From positions 1-58,247 of the forward strand of contig NZ_JNXI01000032.1 of assembly GCF_000717055.1 (NCBI RefSeq): DNA of 58,247 nucleotides, given 5' to 3'. Positions 1-8,779 of this stretch are shown here, in pieces. Below the pieces are notes generated by a model, which was not told the origin of the DNA, searched no databases, and saw only the letters and a program-made list of their open reading frames with translations. The stretch's first letter is position 1. Each line of letters starts with the position of its first letter. The DNA is from Streptomyces iakyrus (GTDB lineage: Bacteria > Actinomycetota > Actinomycetes > Streptomycetales > Streptomycetaceae). Both the position numbers and the translations under genes were made by a program.

Positions 1-546
1 GTGGGCGAGCGGGGCGTAGGCGGCCACGTTGTCGGGGTTGTTGTACTGGTCGGGGCACCAGGCGTCCGGGTGGAGGGCGAGGAGTTCCTCGACGCGGTGG
101 CGGCGGGCCTGTTGCCAGCCTCCGGTCGGGTGCGGGGTGTGGACGAGGTCGACCTGGGCACCGTAGGCGGTGAGCAGGCCGGTCATCAGCGGTTCCATGC
201 CGGGGTCGGTGACGACCGTGACCGGGTGGCCGAATACGGCTCCTGCGAGGGCCAGGCCGAGGCCGAGGGTGCCGGAGGTGGACTCGACGATCCGGGCGCC
301 GGGCAGCAACTGCCCGCGCTCGCGCGCGGCCCGCACCATGTGCAGGGCGGACCGGTCCTTGATGCCGCCGGGATTGTGGCCTTCGAGCTTGGTCCAGAAG
401 CCGCGTCCGGCGGCGGTGAAGGGCTCGCCGATCCAGAGAACGGGTGTGTCGCCGACCAGTCCGGCGGGGGTGTGCGTCGGGCGCTTGGCGTCGGCGAGAA
501 GCCGGGCCGGTGAGGCGGGGATCGCGGGCGTGGTGAGGTGGTTCAT
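1..546 (-). CDS. PLP-dependent cysteine synthase-like protein (C-terminus cut by window edge)
   Basis: The visible 182 residues start at ATG 546 with GGGAGAA upstream. They match the fold-type II PLP enzymes (cysteine synthase/cystathionine beta-synthase group): an early GDTPVLWI stretch, then [15 protein letters not shown], in which the Lys of IKDR is the expected PLP Schiff-base residue, then [15 protein letters not shown], the phosphate-gripping loop. The family transfers sulfide or related nucleophiles onto activated serine derivatives, or performs related beta-replacements, in the cytosol. The substrate cannot be told, because the C-terminal half lies outside the window. A perfect 10-bp hairpin sits just upstream of the ribosome binding site. 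Its link to the metal genes further right is unclear, though cysteine supply would fit metal stress. Confidence 0.85.
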   Translation of the reverse strand, partial: MNHLTTPAIPASPARLLADAKRPTHTPAGLVGDTPVLWIGEPFTAAGRGFWTKLEGHNPGGIKDRSALHMVRAARERGQLLPGARIVESTSGTLGLGLALAGAVFGHPVTVVTDPGMEPLMTGLLTAYGAQVDLVHTPHPTGGWQQARRHRVEELLALHPDAWCPDQYNNPDNVAAYAPLAH

Positions 547-562
547 GGCGTGCTTCTCCCGC

Positions 563-590
563 GGCCGACGGCACCAGAAGGCCGTCGGCC
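563..590 (-). promoter_or_regulatory. Perfect 10-bp inverted repeat in the 5' leader of the PLP enzyme gene
   Basis: GGCCGACGGC (563-572) and GCCGTCGGCC (581-590) pair perfectly around an 8-base loop. Read on the minus strand, the stem ends 16 bases before the ATG and abuts the ribosome binding site. It could act as an attenuator, a translational block, or a protein-binding palindrome. It is not followed by a T-run, so a simple terminator is less likely. Confidence 0.5.
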
Positions 591-1448
591 GTTTCTGTGG
601 GTTGACGGAGGCTGGTCCGATCGGGAGCCGTTGCCGGGCATGCGGGCGCCGTTCGTGGCTGCGGCTCAGGGAGCGATCAGGTCCTCCACACGCCCAGGCG
701 GGCCCGTTCCCGTTGGACGGGCGGCGTGCCGAGGTCCGGCTGCGAGGGCGGGCCTCCTCGCACAGAGACGAGTGACGCGTCGGCGTGTACGGCCGGCTGC
801 GCCTCCTGCGGCGCGTCGGCGGCCGGGGCGATGTCCCGGGGCGGCTGCACCGTCGGCTCGTCCGTGCCCCAGCACTGCACTGGGCTGTCCTCGGCGGGGG
901 CCGCCTGCCACCTGGCCGGGTCACCGGTCGGCTCGGACCGTCATTGATACATAGAGTAATCGATCATGTGCATAAAGTTCGTGCGATGGGCCGTGCGGGC
1001 GGCCTGACGCGCGGGGCCCTCAACCGCAGAACCCTGGGACGGCCCTGCCGCCCAGGGCCCGGAAAGGAGAACGGTGGGACCGTTCAAAGGTGCAGTGCGA
1101 GCTGCGGGGATGGGCCTTGGAGTGAGCGTTTCCCGTCGTCCCCGGAGGCAGGATCAGGTGCGGGCCTGGGTGAAGGTCAGCAGTTCTGCGTCGCCAAATT
1201 CACAGAGCCGACACTCCGCGGTGCTTCCATTAGATCGGTGAGCGCCCCTTGGGGTCGCCGGATCGCACTTACGGTCGCACTCTTCGCACCGCCAAGGCGG
1301 AGCAGGAGGCCGACGGGCGCCCGCTGATCTGTGGGCGAGTTTTCTGCCCACGGGCCCTTCGCCGGTGGCCCAGCCGGTTGGCCGCTGGTCGCGGCGGGCA
1401 TTCCGGAGAACCTCGGTTGGGGGCGATCCGGCAGTGCGCTGCGGGCCG
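591..1448. other. Long intergenic stretch with one possible coding remnant
   Basis: No intact gene is convincing here. On the minus strand from about 940 down to 677 one frame keeps strongly G/C-biased third positions and reads as a proline-rich peptide ending [10 protein letters not shown], but it has no start with a ribosome binding site and matches no family I know, so it may be a decayed gene end. An AT-rich patch at 945-977 (ATACATAGAGTAATCGATC) stands out in this GC-rich setting and may hold a promoter or operator. The rest shows nothing. Confidence 0.35.
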
Positions 1449-2837
1449 TCAGGCCGGGTGCCAGTCGATCTCATCCCGGGCGGTGAGTGCTTTGGCGGCG
1501 GCAGTGTTGAGAGGCGGTGGCATGGGGTAGCGGGCGCGGATTTTGCTCAGTTCCCGGTGCGAGCGGACGAGGCTGGCGAAGTCGCGTGGGTATGCGGTGG
1601 CGTCCACGCCGGTCAGGACGCCGATCTTGCGGGCGCGGGCGGCTGTGCGCTGCCAGTCCTGTGCGCTCGCCAGGCCGATGGAGTCGGTGCCGTGGTTGAA
1701 CAGAAGGATCCGGATCTCGTCGTAGGGGTCGGTGGTGTCCAGGTAGGCGTTCAGGCCGGCGCGGGCGGTCTCGGTGCCGAAGAGGGCCCAGTAGGGCACG
1801 GAGCCGGTGCGCAGGGCCCACCAGGGTTCGAGCAGGAGGAATGACTCGGCCAGGAGCCGTCCGGTGGGCAGGCCGCGGTCGGCGTACCAGGAGCGGTAGA
1901 GGTCGGCGACGGCGGGGCTGAGCCGTTGCGGCGTGTCGAAGCGCAGGACGTGCGCATTGAGCCGGTGCTGTTCGGCGAAGGCGGAGAGGTCGTTGAGCAG
2001 GGCGGGCTGCAGGCCCCATTCCGCCTCGGGGCTCTCGCCGTCGGGGGCGGGTGGGTCCCAGTGGCGCACCGGGGCGCGGTAGCGGGCGAGCAGGTCGGCG
2101 ACGCGGGGGCCGCCCTGGGGGTATTCCTCGGGTGTGGCGTCGCCGAGGGCGCCGAACTGGAAGACGTATCGGTCGTCGATCTGGGTGGTGGGCCAGCGCA
2201 GTGTGCAGTCGACGGTGACGAGCAGGCCGCCGGGCGCGAGGTGGTCGCGGATGAACCGGCGGTAGGCATCGGGCAGCCGGCGCCATTTGACCCGGAAGTA
2301 CGTCATCCCGGCGATCATCAGACGGTCCTGGTTCGGGTCGTGCATGTGGTGCAGTTCGAGCTCCGGGTTGGCGGCGAGCAGTGCGCGCCCGGCTCCTTCG
2401 ACGGCGGCCAGGTCGCCGCGCGGGTCGTCCGGGGCGACACCGCGGCGGCGCACGGGCAGCAGCAGCGTCTGCGGCAGCCAGGCCGCGTCGAGGGCTGCGG
2501 CCAGGTGGACCAGGGCGCCGTTCGTGGAGCCGATGAAGATCACCGGGTAGCGGCGTCGGGGGTAGTGTCCGGTGACCCATGCGGCGAGGGCCTCCGAGCG
2601 CACGTCGCCGACCCTGCGCTGTGGGATGGCCTCGGCCCAGCCGCTCGCCGCGTACGCCCGCTCCTGGGCCGGCCTCGGCAGCCGGTTCAGGGTGCCGAGC
2701 AGGGCGGACAGCGGGATCTCCAGGGCGGCCGGGACCTGGCCGATGGCCGGGATGTCCCGTCCGGCGAGGAAGCGGGACAGGGCACGCAGCATCCCGGTGG
2801 ACGAGTCGAATGCGGCGACCGCCTTGGACGCCTTCAC
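1449..2837 (-). CDS. Unknown 462-aa protein coupled to an alpha/beta hydrolase
   Basis: A 462-residue, apparently soluble protein with no signal peptide. I do not recognise the family. Visible landmarks are PVIFIGSTNGALVHLAAAL at about residue 100, HMHDPNQDRLMIAGMTYF near 167, and HLAPGGLLVTVDCTLRW near 200, which resembles the strand following a methyltransferase-like fold but lacks a clear SAM motif I. The C-terminal half is rich in Trp and Tyr. Its ATG overlaps the stop of the hydrolase gene by four bases (ATGA), so the two are translated together. The pair diverges from the CmtR-like sensor and ATPase at 3690 onwards, so it may belong to the same metal response; this is inference. Confidence 0.75.
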   Translation of the reverse strand: MKASKAVAAFDSSTGMLRALSRFLAGRDIPAIGQVPAALEIPLSALLGTLNRLPRPAQERAYAASGWAEAIPQRRVGDVRSEALAAWVTGHYPRRRYPVIFIGSTNGALVHLAAALDAAWLPQTLLLPVRRRGVAPDDPRGDLAAVEGAGRALLAANPELELHHMHDPNQDRLMIAGMTYFRVKWRRLPDAYRRFIRDHLAPGGLLVTVDCTLRWPTTQIDDRYVFQFGALGDATPEEYPQGGPRVADLLARYRAPVRHWDPPAPDGESPEAEWGLQPALLNDLSAFAEQHRLNAHVLRFDTPQRLSPAVADLYRSWYADRGLPTGRLLAESFLLLEPWWALRTGSVPYWALFGTETARAGLNAYLDTTDPYDEIRILLFNHGTDSIGLASAQDWQRTAARARKIGVLTGVDATAYPRDFASLVRSHRELSKIRARYPMPPPLNTAAAKALTARDEIDWHPA

Positions 2838-3625
2838 CGTGCCGCCCCGCTCTCCTCCGGGCCCGTCTCATCGCCGGCACCTCGGGCCGGGACTTCGTGG
2901 GCGAGGAAATCCGTGACGAGCCCGGCCAGTTCCTGCGGCCGCCGGTAGGGCACCATGTGGCCTACGTGGGCCACCACGGCCAGCCGACCCGCCGGCAGCA
3001 GCCGGGTCACCTCCTCTGCCCACTCTTGAGGGACCAGCCGGTCGTGGTCGCCGCGGACCACCAGTGCCGGCGCGTGGATGTGCGGCAGCTTGTCCTCGAT
3101 GCGGTCGCGCAGCGACTCGGCGAACGCGCCGACGATGCGGCGCACGCCTGCGTCGCGGTAGTCGGCGAGGTTGAGTGCTGCCATCGAGGCCCGTTCGTGG
3201 GGGGAGTTGCGCATCCAGCGCAGCAGCTGGCGGACGAAGCCGCGCGCGGCGGGGTCGAGGGTTGGTCCCACGAGCACCAGAGCGGCGATGCGGTCGGGAT
3301 GCCGGACGGCGGCGTCGACGGCCACCTGGCAACCGAAGGACCCGCCGAGCAGCACTACCGGGTCCAAGTCGACGGCGGCCAGCCAGTCGGCGAGCGCGTC
3401 GGCCAGCGCCCGCAGGCCCAGCGGGTACGGGGGCCCACTGCTGGCGCCGAAGCCGGGAAGGTCGACGGTCCATGCGTCGTGGCGGTGGCCGAGGACCTTG
3501 AGGAAGGGCTGGAATTCCCGGCTGGAGACTCCGGCGCCGTGCACGCATACCACCGACGGTCCAGGCCCGCCGATGCGCCAGGCAACCATGGGTCGGCCGC
3601 TCACCGCCGCCGTGATCCGTTGCAT
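2834..3625 (-). CDS. Alpha/beta hydrolase
   Basis: A 263-residue alpha/beta-fold hydrolase of usual family length. It shows the oxyanion-type VCVHGAGVSS loop near residue 28, the nucleophile elbow GGSFGCQ (Ser near residue 95), the acid in RGDHDRLVP, and the catalytic His in VGHMVPY near the end. All three catalytic residues are present, so it should be an active esterase, lipase or C-C hydrolase; the substrate cannot be inferred. It starts 64 bp from the divergent ArsR-type gene and is the first gene of a two-gene unit with the unknown protein that follows. Confidence 0.85.
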   Translation of the reverse strand: MQRITAAVSGRPMVAWRIGGPGPSVVCVHGAGVSSREFQPFLKVLGHRHDAWTVDLPGFGASSGPPYPLGLRALADALADWLAAVDLDPVVLLGGSFGCQVAVDAAVRHPDRIAALVLVGPTLDPAARGFVRQLLRWMRNSPHERASMAALNLADYRDAGVRRIVGAFAESLRDRIEDKLPHIHAPALVVRGDHDRLVPQEWAEEVTRLLPAGRLAVVAHVGHMVPYRRPQELAGLVTDFLAHEVPARGAGDETGPEESGAAR

Positions 3626-3689
3626 GACCTATCCCATACCCGATTCCTCTCCATAGATATCATCCACCGCTTCAGCTATCATCGCCGCA
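3626..3689. promoter_or_regulatory. Divergent promoter region of the CmtR-like sensor
   Basis: This 64-bp spacer separates the hydrolase (minus) and the ArsR-type regulator (plus) and is far more AT-rich than its flanks. TATCATC occurs twice, at about 3658 and 3677, embedded in ATAGATATCATC and CAGCTATCATC. Such repeated AT-rich half-sites are what an ArsR/SmtB dimer would bind to repress both directions; the exact operator is inferred. Confidence 0.5.
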
Positions 3690-4087
3690 TGACGATGAAT
3701 AGTTTGGGGGCCGCTGCGGGAGCCGGTGCCTGTGAGGCGCCGCCTGCCGCGGTGGCGTTGTTCCGCTCGCTGGGCGATCCGGCGCGGCTGGCAATTCTGC
3801 GGCGTCTGGCCGAGGGCGAGGCGCGGGTGACCGATCTGGTCGCCTGTGTGGGGCTGGCGCAGTCCACGGTTTCGGCGCATCTGGCGTGCCTTCGGGACTG
3901 CGGTCTGGTCGATTCCCGGCCGGTCGGGCGGGCCTCGCTGTATTTCCTGTCCCGCCCGGAGCTGCTGGACCTGCTGGCCTCGGCGGAGCAGCTGCTGGCG
4001 GCCACCGGTGAGGCGGTCGAGCTCTGCCCGAACTACGGAACATCGGCGGCCGTGTCCGCCTCGAAGAGTGAAGAGAGTGCCCAATGA
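3690..4087 (+). CDS. ArsR/SmtB family metal sensor, CmtR type (Cd/Pb)
   Basis: A 132-residue winged-helix repressor. The core runs LFRSLGDPARLAILRRL, then the recognition helix QSTVSAHLACLRDCGLV. Cys67 and Cys71 in HLACLRDC, and Cys113 in the tail (ELCPNYG), sit where mycobacterial CmtR carries its alpha-4 cysteine pair and its C-terminal cysteine, which bind Cd(II)/Pb(II). By analogy it represses the downstream exporter and releases DNA when metal binds. The ATG at 3690 opens the gene, and its stop overlaps the ATPase start (ATGA), so sensor and pump form one operon. An upstream in-frame extension exists but lacks typical regulator sequence. Confidence 0.9.
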
Positions 4088-6048
4088 GTGACGCGTGCGG
4101 CTGCGGCGACGAGAAGAAGACCGCCGAGGGCGAGGAGGAGCACGAGCCGGAAAAGCTGTGGGAGGTCAGTGAGCTGCGGGCCGCCGCGGTGGCGGGCATG
4201 CTGCTGCTGGCCGGGCTGATCGCCGGCTGGTCCGGGGCCTCCGACACCGTGGTGACGGTGGTCAACGCGCTCGCCCTGGCGGTGGGCGCCTGGACCTTCG
4301 TACCGTCCACGCTCCGGCGGCTGGCCAAGGGCAAGATCGGTGTCGGCACGCTGATGACGATCGCCGCCGTCGGTGCGGTGATCCTTGGTGAGGTCGGCGA
4401 GGCCGCCATGCTGGCCTTCCTGTTCTCCATCAGCGAGGGCCTGGAGGAGTACTCCCTGGCCCGCACCCGGCGCGGCCTGCGCGCCCTTTTGAATCTGGTG
4501 CCGGACGAGGCCACCGTGCTGCGTGACGGCGTCGAGCAGACCGTCGCCCCGGCCGAGCTGCGCATCGGCGACACGATGGTGGTCAAGCCCGGCGAGCGAA
4601 TCGCCACCGACGGTGTCATCCGCTCCGGCCGCACCGCCCTGGACCTCTCCGCGATCACCGGCGAGTCGGTTCCCGTCGAGGCCGAGCCGGGCTCGGAGGT
4701 GTTCGCCGGTTCCATCAACGGCACCGGTGTGCTGGAGGTCGAGGTCACCACGACCGCCGAGGACAACTCCCTGGCCCGGATCGTGCGGATAGTGGAGGCC
4801 GAGCAGTCCCGCAAGGGCGCCAGCCAGCGCCTCGCCGACAAGATCGCCAAGCCGATGGTGCCGGGCATCATGGTCGCCGCCGCACTGATCGCCATCGTCG
4901 GCAGCATCTTCGGAGACGCTTCCACCTGGATCGAGCGGGCCCTGGTCGTGCTGGTCGCCGCCTCGCCGTGCGCGCTGGCGATCTCCGTACCGGTCACCGT
5001 GGTCGCCGCCGTCGGCGCGGCCAGCAAGATCGGCGTCCTGGTCAAGGGCGGCGCAGCCCTGGAGGCCCTGGGCGGAGTCCGGACCGTGGCGCTGGACAAG
5101 ACCGGCACGCTGACCCGCAACCAGCCCGCTGTCGTGGACATCGCCGCCACCGGTACAGCGACCGAGGCGGAGGTCCTGCGGATCGCCGCCGCGCTGGAGG
5201 CGCGCAGTGAGCACCCGCTGGCGCGGGCGATTCTGGCCGCGGCCGACGGTGACGTGACGTCGGCTTCGGATGTGGACGCGGTCACCGGTGCCGGTCTCGT
5301 CGGCCGCATCGACGGCCGCCAGGTCCGCCTCGGCCGGCCCGGCTGGATCGAGGCCGGGGACCTCGCCGCCCGGGTGAAGCAGATGCAGGAGGACGGCGCC
5401 ACCGCCGTCCTGATCGAGGACGACGGCCGGGTGATCGGCGCCATCGCGGTCCGCGATGACCTGCGCCCCGAAGCCGCCGAGGTCGTCTCCCGCCTGCACG
5501 CCAGCGGGCTGACGGTAGCCATGCTCACCGGCGACAACGAGCGCACGGCCAAGGCGCTGGCCGCCCAGGCCGGTATCGACACCGTCCACGCCGACCTGCG
5601 GCCGGAGGACAAGGCCCGCATCATCGGCGAACTCCGGACGCAGCGGTCCACCGCGATGGTCGGCGACGGCGTCAACGACGCCCCCGCGCTGGCCACCGCC
5701 GATCTCGGTATCGCGATGGGCGCCATGGGCACCGACGTGGCGATCGAGACCGCGGACGTGGCCTTGATGGGTGAGGACCTGCGCCACCTGCCGCAGGCCC
5801 TGGACCACGCCCGTCGCGCCCGGCGGATCATGCTGCAGAACGTCGGCCTGTCGCTGGCCATTGTCGTCGGCCTGATGCCGCTGGCGCTGTTCGGCATCCT
5901 CGGTCTGGCCGCGGTGGTCGCGGTGCACGAGGTCGCCGAGATCGTCGTCATCGGCAACGGCGTACGGGCCGGGCGGACCAAGCCTCTGCCCGCCGCGCCC
6001 GCCCCCGTGGCGCAGGCCGCCCCGGCCCCGGTGGGAGCCAGCGCGTGA
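4084..6048 (+). CDS. Heavy-metal P1B-type ATPase (Zn/Cd/Pb exporter)
   Basis: A 654-residue inner-membrane pump. It has the CPx-type ion-path motif SPC (residues 294-296) in transmembrane segment 6, the phosphorylation site DKTGTLT (Asp338), the actuator TGES loop, TGDNERTAKAL, and the hinge GDGVNDAPAL. The last helix carries HEVAEIVVIGNG, a form seen in Zn/Cd/Pb pumps. There is no full N-terminal heavy-metal-associated domain; only a short CGCG near the start and an acidic stretch. It would pump divalent soft metals out using ATP. It is translationally coupled to the CmtR-like sensor upstream and to lspA downstream, recalling lead-resistance operons. Confidence 0.93.
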   Translation: MSDACGCGDEKKTAEGEEEHEPEKLWEVSELRAAAVAGMLLLAGLIAGWSGASDTVVTVVNALALAVGAWTFVPSTLRRLAKGKIGVGTLMTIAAVGAVILGEVGEAAMLAFLFSISEGLEEYSLARTRRGLRALLNLVPDEATVLRDGVEQTVAPAELRIGDTMVVKPGERIATDGVIRSGRTALDLSAITGESVPVEAEPGSEVFAGSINGTGVLEVEVTTTAEDNSLARIVRIVEAEQSRKGASQRLADKIAKPMVPGIMVAAALIAIVGSIFGDASTWIERALVVLVAASPCALAISVPVTVVAAVGAASKIGVLVKGGAALEALGGVRTVALDKTGTLTRNQPAVVDIAATGTATEAEVLRIAAALEARSEHPLARAILAAADGDVTSASDVDAVTGAGLVGRIDGRQVRLGRPGWIEAGDLAARVKQMQEDGATAVLIEDDGRVIGAIAVRDDLRPEAAEVVSRLHASGLTVAMLTGDNERTAKALAAQAGIDTVHADLRPEDKARIIGELRTQRSTAMVGDGVNDAPALATADLGIAMGAMGTDVAIETADVALMGEDLRHLPQALDHARRARRIMLQNVGLSLAIVVGLMPLALFGILGLAAVVAVHEVAEIVVIGNGVRAGRTKPLPAAPAPVAQAAPAPVGASA

Positions 6049-6575
6049 CCGCCGACCGCACCGCCGTCCGCCCGGCAGCCCCCGCTGCCGGGCGGACGGC
6101 CCGCCGCCGCATCTGGCTCCTGCTGACCGCCGGCGCGCTGGCCGGCATCGACCTGGGCGCCAAGGCATGGGCCCAGAAGGCCCTGGTAGACGCGCCGATC
6201 GAAGCATGGCCGGTCAATCTTCAACTGGCCTTCAACCCCGGCATGGCGTTCTCCTTCGCCGCCGACGCCCCCGCCGGAGTGGTGATCACTGTCGCAGGGC
6301 TGATCACCACAGCCATCGCCGTGTGGGCGTGGCGTATCGCGCCCACGGCCCGGCTGGCGTGGCGGGCTGCGCTCGCCGCGATCCTGGGCGGCGCCGTCGC
6401 CAACGTGATCGACCGCGCCGGGGACAGCGTCGTCACCGACTACCTGCACACCGGCTGGTGGCCCACCTTCAACCTCGCCGACGTCTTCATCGTGCTCGGC
6501 GGGATCAGCATCGTCGTCCTGTCCTTCCTCGGGAGTGAGCATGAACCGACGAAGCAACCCCCCTCCGATGACTGA
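6045..6575 (+). CDS. lspA: Lipoprotein signal peptidase (signal peptidase II)
   Basis: A 176-residue, four-helix membrane aspartyl protease. The GTG start at 6045 overlaps the ATPase stop. Family signatures are present: FNPGMAFSF, then GGAVANVIDRA with the first catalytic Asp, and FNLADVFI with the second. The enzyme cuts the signal peptide of lipidated prolipoproteins. It is probably a second copy besides a housekeeping one. Its coupling to a metal pump mirrors pbr-type lead operons, where a signal peptidase II gene accompanies the ATPase; its role there is not clear from sequence. Confidence 0.92.
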   Translation: MTADRTAVRPAAPAAGRTARRRIWLLLTAGALAGIDLGAKAWAQKALVDAPIEAWPVNLQLAFNPGMAFSFAADAPAGVVITVAGLITTAIAVWAWRIAPTARLAWRAALAAILGGAVANVIDRAGDSVVTDYLHTGWWPTFNLADVFIVLGGISIVVLSFLGSEHEPTKQPPSDD

Positions 6576-8115
6576 ACCTTCCCCCGTGCGCCGGTGGGCG
6601 GGGCTGGCCGCCCTGGTCATCGCCCTGCTCACCGTCGGCCTGGACCTGATGATCCTCAACGTCGCCCTGCCCACCCTGGCCGGCGACCTGGCCGCGAGCA
6701 CCACCCAGCTGCAGTGGATCGTCAACGCCTACACCCTCGTCTTCGCCGCCCTGATGCTCCCGGCGGGCGGACTCGGAGACCGCTACGGCCGCAAAAAGCT
6801 GCTGCTGGCCGGTCTCGCGGCCTTCGTCGCCGCCTCCGCTTGGGCCGCCTTCAGCGGCACCGCGGACTCTCTGATCGCCGCCCGCGCGGTCATGGGCATC
6901 GGCGCCGCCGTCATCGTGCCGCTGTCGCTGGGCATCCTCCCGGTGCTTTTCCCGCCCGAGCAGCGGCGCCGCGCGATCGCCGTGTGGGTCGGGGCCCTTG
7001 GCGTCGGGCTGCCGCTCGGGCCAATCATCGGAGGCTGGCTGCTTGAGCAGTTCTGGTGGGGCTCTGTCTTCCTGATCAACGTCCCCGTCGGAGCCCTCGC
7101 CCTGATCGCCGCGACCGTCCTGCTGCCCGAATCACGCGACCCCGCCGCGCCCCCGCTGGACCGACGCGGCATCGCCACGTCAGTGCTCGGCACCGCCTCC
7201 CTGGTCTACGGGATCATCCAGGGCCCCGAGGACGGCTGGAGCGATCCGGGGGTGCTCGCCGCGATCGGCGCTGGCATCCTGCTGCTGGCCGCCTTCCTGT
7301 ACTGGTCGCGCCGCACCGCCCATCCGCTGATCGACCTGCGGCTTTTCACCAACCCCTTCTTCACCTGGCCGACGCTGGCCGCGACTGCGGGCACCTTCAC
7401 CCTGGTCGGGGCGCTGTTCGTGGTGCCCCAGTACCTGCAGATCCTCGGCGGCCACAGCGCCTTCGGCACCGGGATTCGCCTGGTGCCGCTGGTGCTGGCG
7501 ATCCTGGTCGCCGCCTCGGCCGTCGACAAGATCGTCACCCGCATCGGGGCGAAGATCCCCATGGTGGCGGGCCTGGCCATCGCCGCCGCCGGCTTCGCCC
7601 TGTACTCGGCCGTCACCCCCGGCTCGACCTACGCCTTCACCGCCACCTGCCTCGCCGTCATCGGACTGGGCGCCGGCCTCGCCTTGGCCCCGGCGGTCGA
7701 TGCCGTCATGGCCACCCTGCCCGAACACCGCGCCGCCGCCGGCTCGGGACTGCTGATGGCCATCCGCCAGATCGGCGCCGCCTTCAGCGTCGCGATCCTC
7801 GGCACCGTCCTGAACGCCGCCTACACCCGAGACCTCGACCCTCACCTTGAGGGCCTGCCCGAACCGGCGGCCCAGGCCGCCCGCGACAACATCGCCGGCG
7901 CCTACGCCGCCGCCCAGCGCATCGGCGGCGCACCCGGGGACAGCCTCGCGGATGCCGCCGCGCACGCCTTCACGCAGGCCATGTCGGGCGTCTTCATGGT
8001 CAGTGCCGTGATCTCCGCCGCTCTGGCCGTGCTCATCGCCGCCCGGCTCCCCGCCCGCTCCGCAGACACACCACCTCGTCCCGCCGAAGCATCCGAGATC
8101 AAAGAGATCCGGTGA
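6541..8115 (+). CDS. MFS drug/metal exporter, DHA2 (EmrB/QacA-like) family, 14 TM
   Basis: About 525 residues with 14 hydrophobic helices. Motif A appears as GGLGDRYGRKKLL after TM2, and the first helix carries LDLMILNVALPTLAGDL, typical of proton-driven DHA2 drug exporters. The start at ATG 6541 is preferred because GGGAG lies six bases upstream; GTG 6535 and ATG 6568 are also in frame. The gene overlaps the end of lspA by 35 bp, so it is the fourth member of the sensor-pump operon. Substrates of such pumps range from antiseptics to antibiotics; a metal substrate would be unusual. Confidence 0.88.
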   Translation: MNRRSNPPPMTEPSPVRRWAGLAALVIALLTVGLDLMILNVALPTLAGDLAASTTQLQWIVNAYTLVFAALMLPAGGLGDRYGRKKLLLAGLAAFVAASAWAAFSGTADSLIAARAVMGIGAAVIVPLSLGILPVLFPPEQRRRAIAVWVGALGVGLPLGPIIGGWLLEQFWWGSVFLINVPVGALALIAATVLLPESRDPAAPPLDRRGIATSVLGTASLVYGIIQGPEDGWSDPGVLAAIGAGILLLAAFLYWSRRTAHPLIDLRLFTNPFFTWPTLAATAGTFTLVGALFVVPQYLQILGGHSAFGTGIRLVPLVLAILVAASAVDKIVTRIGAKIPMVAGLAIAAAGFALYSAVTPGSTYAFTATCLAVIGLGAGLALAPAVDAVMATLPEHRAAAGSGLLMAIRQIGAAFSVAILGTVLNAAYTRDLDPHLEGLPEPAAQAARDNIAGAYAAAQRIGGAPGDSLADAAAHAFTQAMSGVFMVSAVISAALAVLIAARLPARSADTPPRPAEASEIKEIR

Positions 8116-8161
8116 GGGAAACGTCGTAGCACCTGCCATCTCCGTATCGAAAGGCCCCAAA

Positions 8162-8779
8162 GTGCCCACCCGCGCCGAGGAAAACGCTCTGGTCCGCCGC
8201 GGACTCTCCCTCGCCTGGCTCATCGTTGTCTGGGATGTGCTCGAAGGCGGCGTCGCCGTCACGGCCGGCCTTGCGGCCCAGTCCATCGCCCTGGTCGGCT
8301 TCGGTATCGACTCCGCCATCGAGGTGTTCGCCGCGGCTGTGGTCATCTGGCAGCTTCGCGGCGGAGCCCAGGCCCGCATGCGTCCAGCCCTGCGGCTGAT
8401 CGCCCTCAGCTTCTACGTCCTCGCGGCCTACGTGGCCTTCGAATCCGCCCGCGACCTGATCACCCAGGACAAGGCGGGAGAGTCCCTGGTCGGCGTCATC
8501 CTGAACATCGTCGCCCTCGCCGTGATGGTGCCCGTCGCCATCGCCCAGCAGCGCACCGGGCGAGCCCTGGGCAACCCCGTCCTGTCCGCCCAGGCGAACG
8601 AGACCTGGCTGTCCAACTACCTCTCGCTCAGCCTGCTGGCCGGCCTCGGCCTCAACATCACCGTCGGCTGGTGGTGGGCCGACCCGCTCGTCGCCCTGAT
8701 CGTCGCCGGCCTGGCAGCCAAGTCCGGACACGAAGCCTGGGAAGAATCCCGCAACCACAGTCCGCAAACCGCACCCTGA
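8162..8779 (+). CDS. Small cation diffusion facilitator-like membrane protein
   Basis: A 205-residue membrane protein with about six hydrophobic segments and no cytoplasmic C-terminal domain. The stretch VGFGIDSAIEVFAAAVV matches TM2 of cation efflux (CDF) proteins, including the acidic metal-site residues; the second metal-site helix is less canonical (SAQANETWLSNYLS). It probably moves a divalent cation, but may be a divergent member. The GTG start at 8162 lies 46 bp after the MFS gene on the same strand, so it likely ends that operon. Confidence 0.75.
   Translation: MPTRAEENALVRRGLSLAWLIVVWDVLEGGVAVTAGLAAQSIALVGFGIDSAIEVFAAAVVIWQLRGGAQARMRPALRLIALSFYVLAAYVAFESARDLITQDKAGESLVGVILNIVALAVMVPVAIAQQRTGRALGNPVLSAQANETWLSNYLSLSLLAGLGLNITVGWWWADPLVALIVAGLAAKSGHEAWEESRNHSPQTAP

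Noticed and set aside
666..911. Possible small gene upstream of the PLP enzyme
   Set aside because: Arg-rich frame without a ribosome binding site; the neighbouring frame has better third-position bias but no start, so at most a remnant is noted.
3672..6725. A 1017-codon open frame on the minus strand opposite the ATPase
   Set aside because: It is the antisense shadow of the high-GC ATPase and lspA genes: Ser/Arg/Ala-rich, no domains, and the plus-strand genes carry all motifs.
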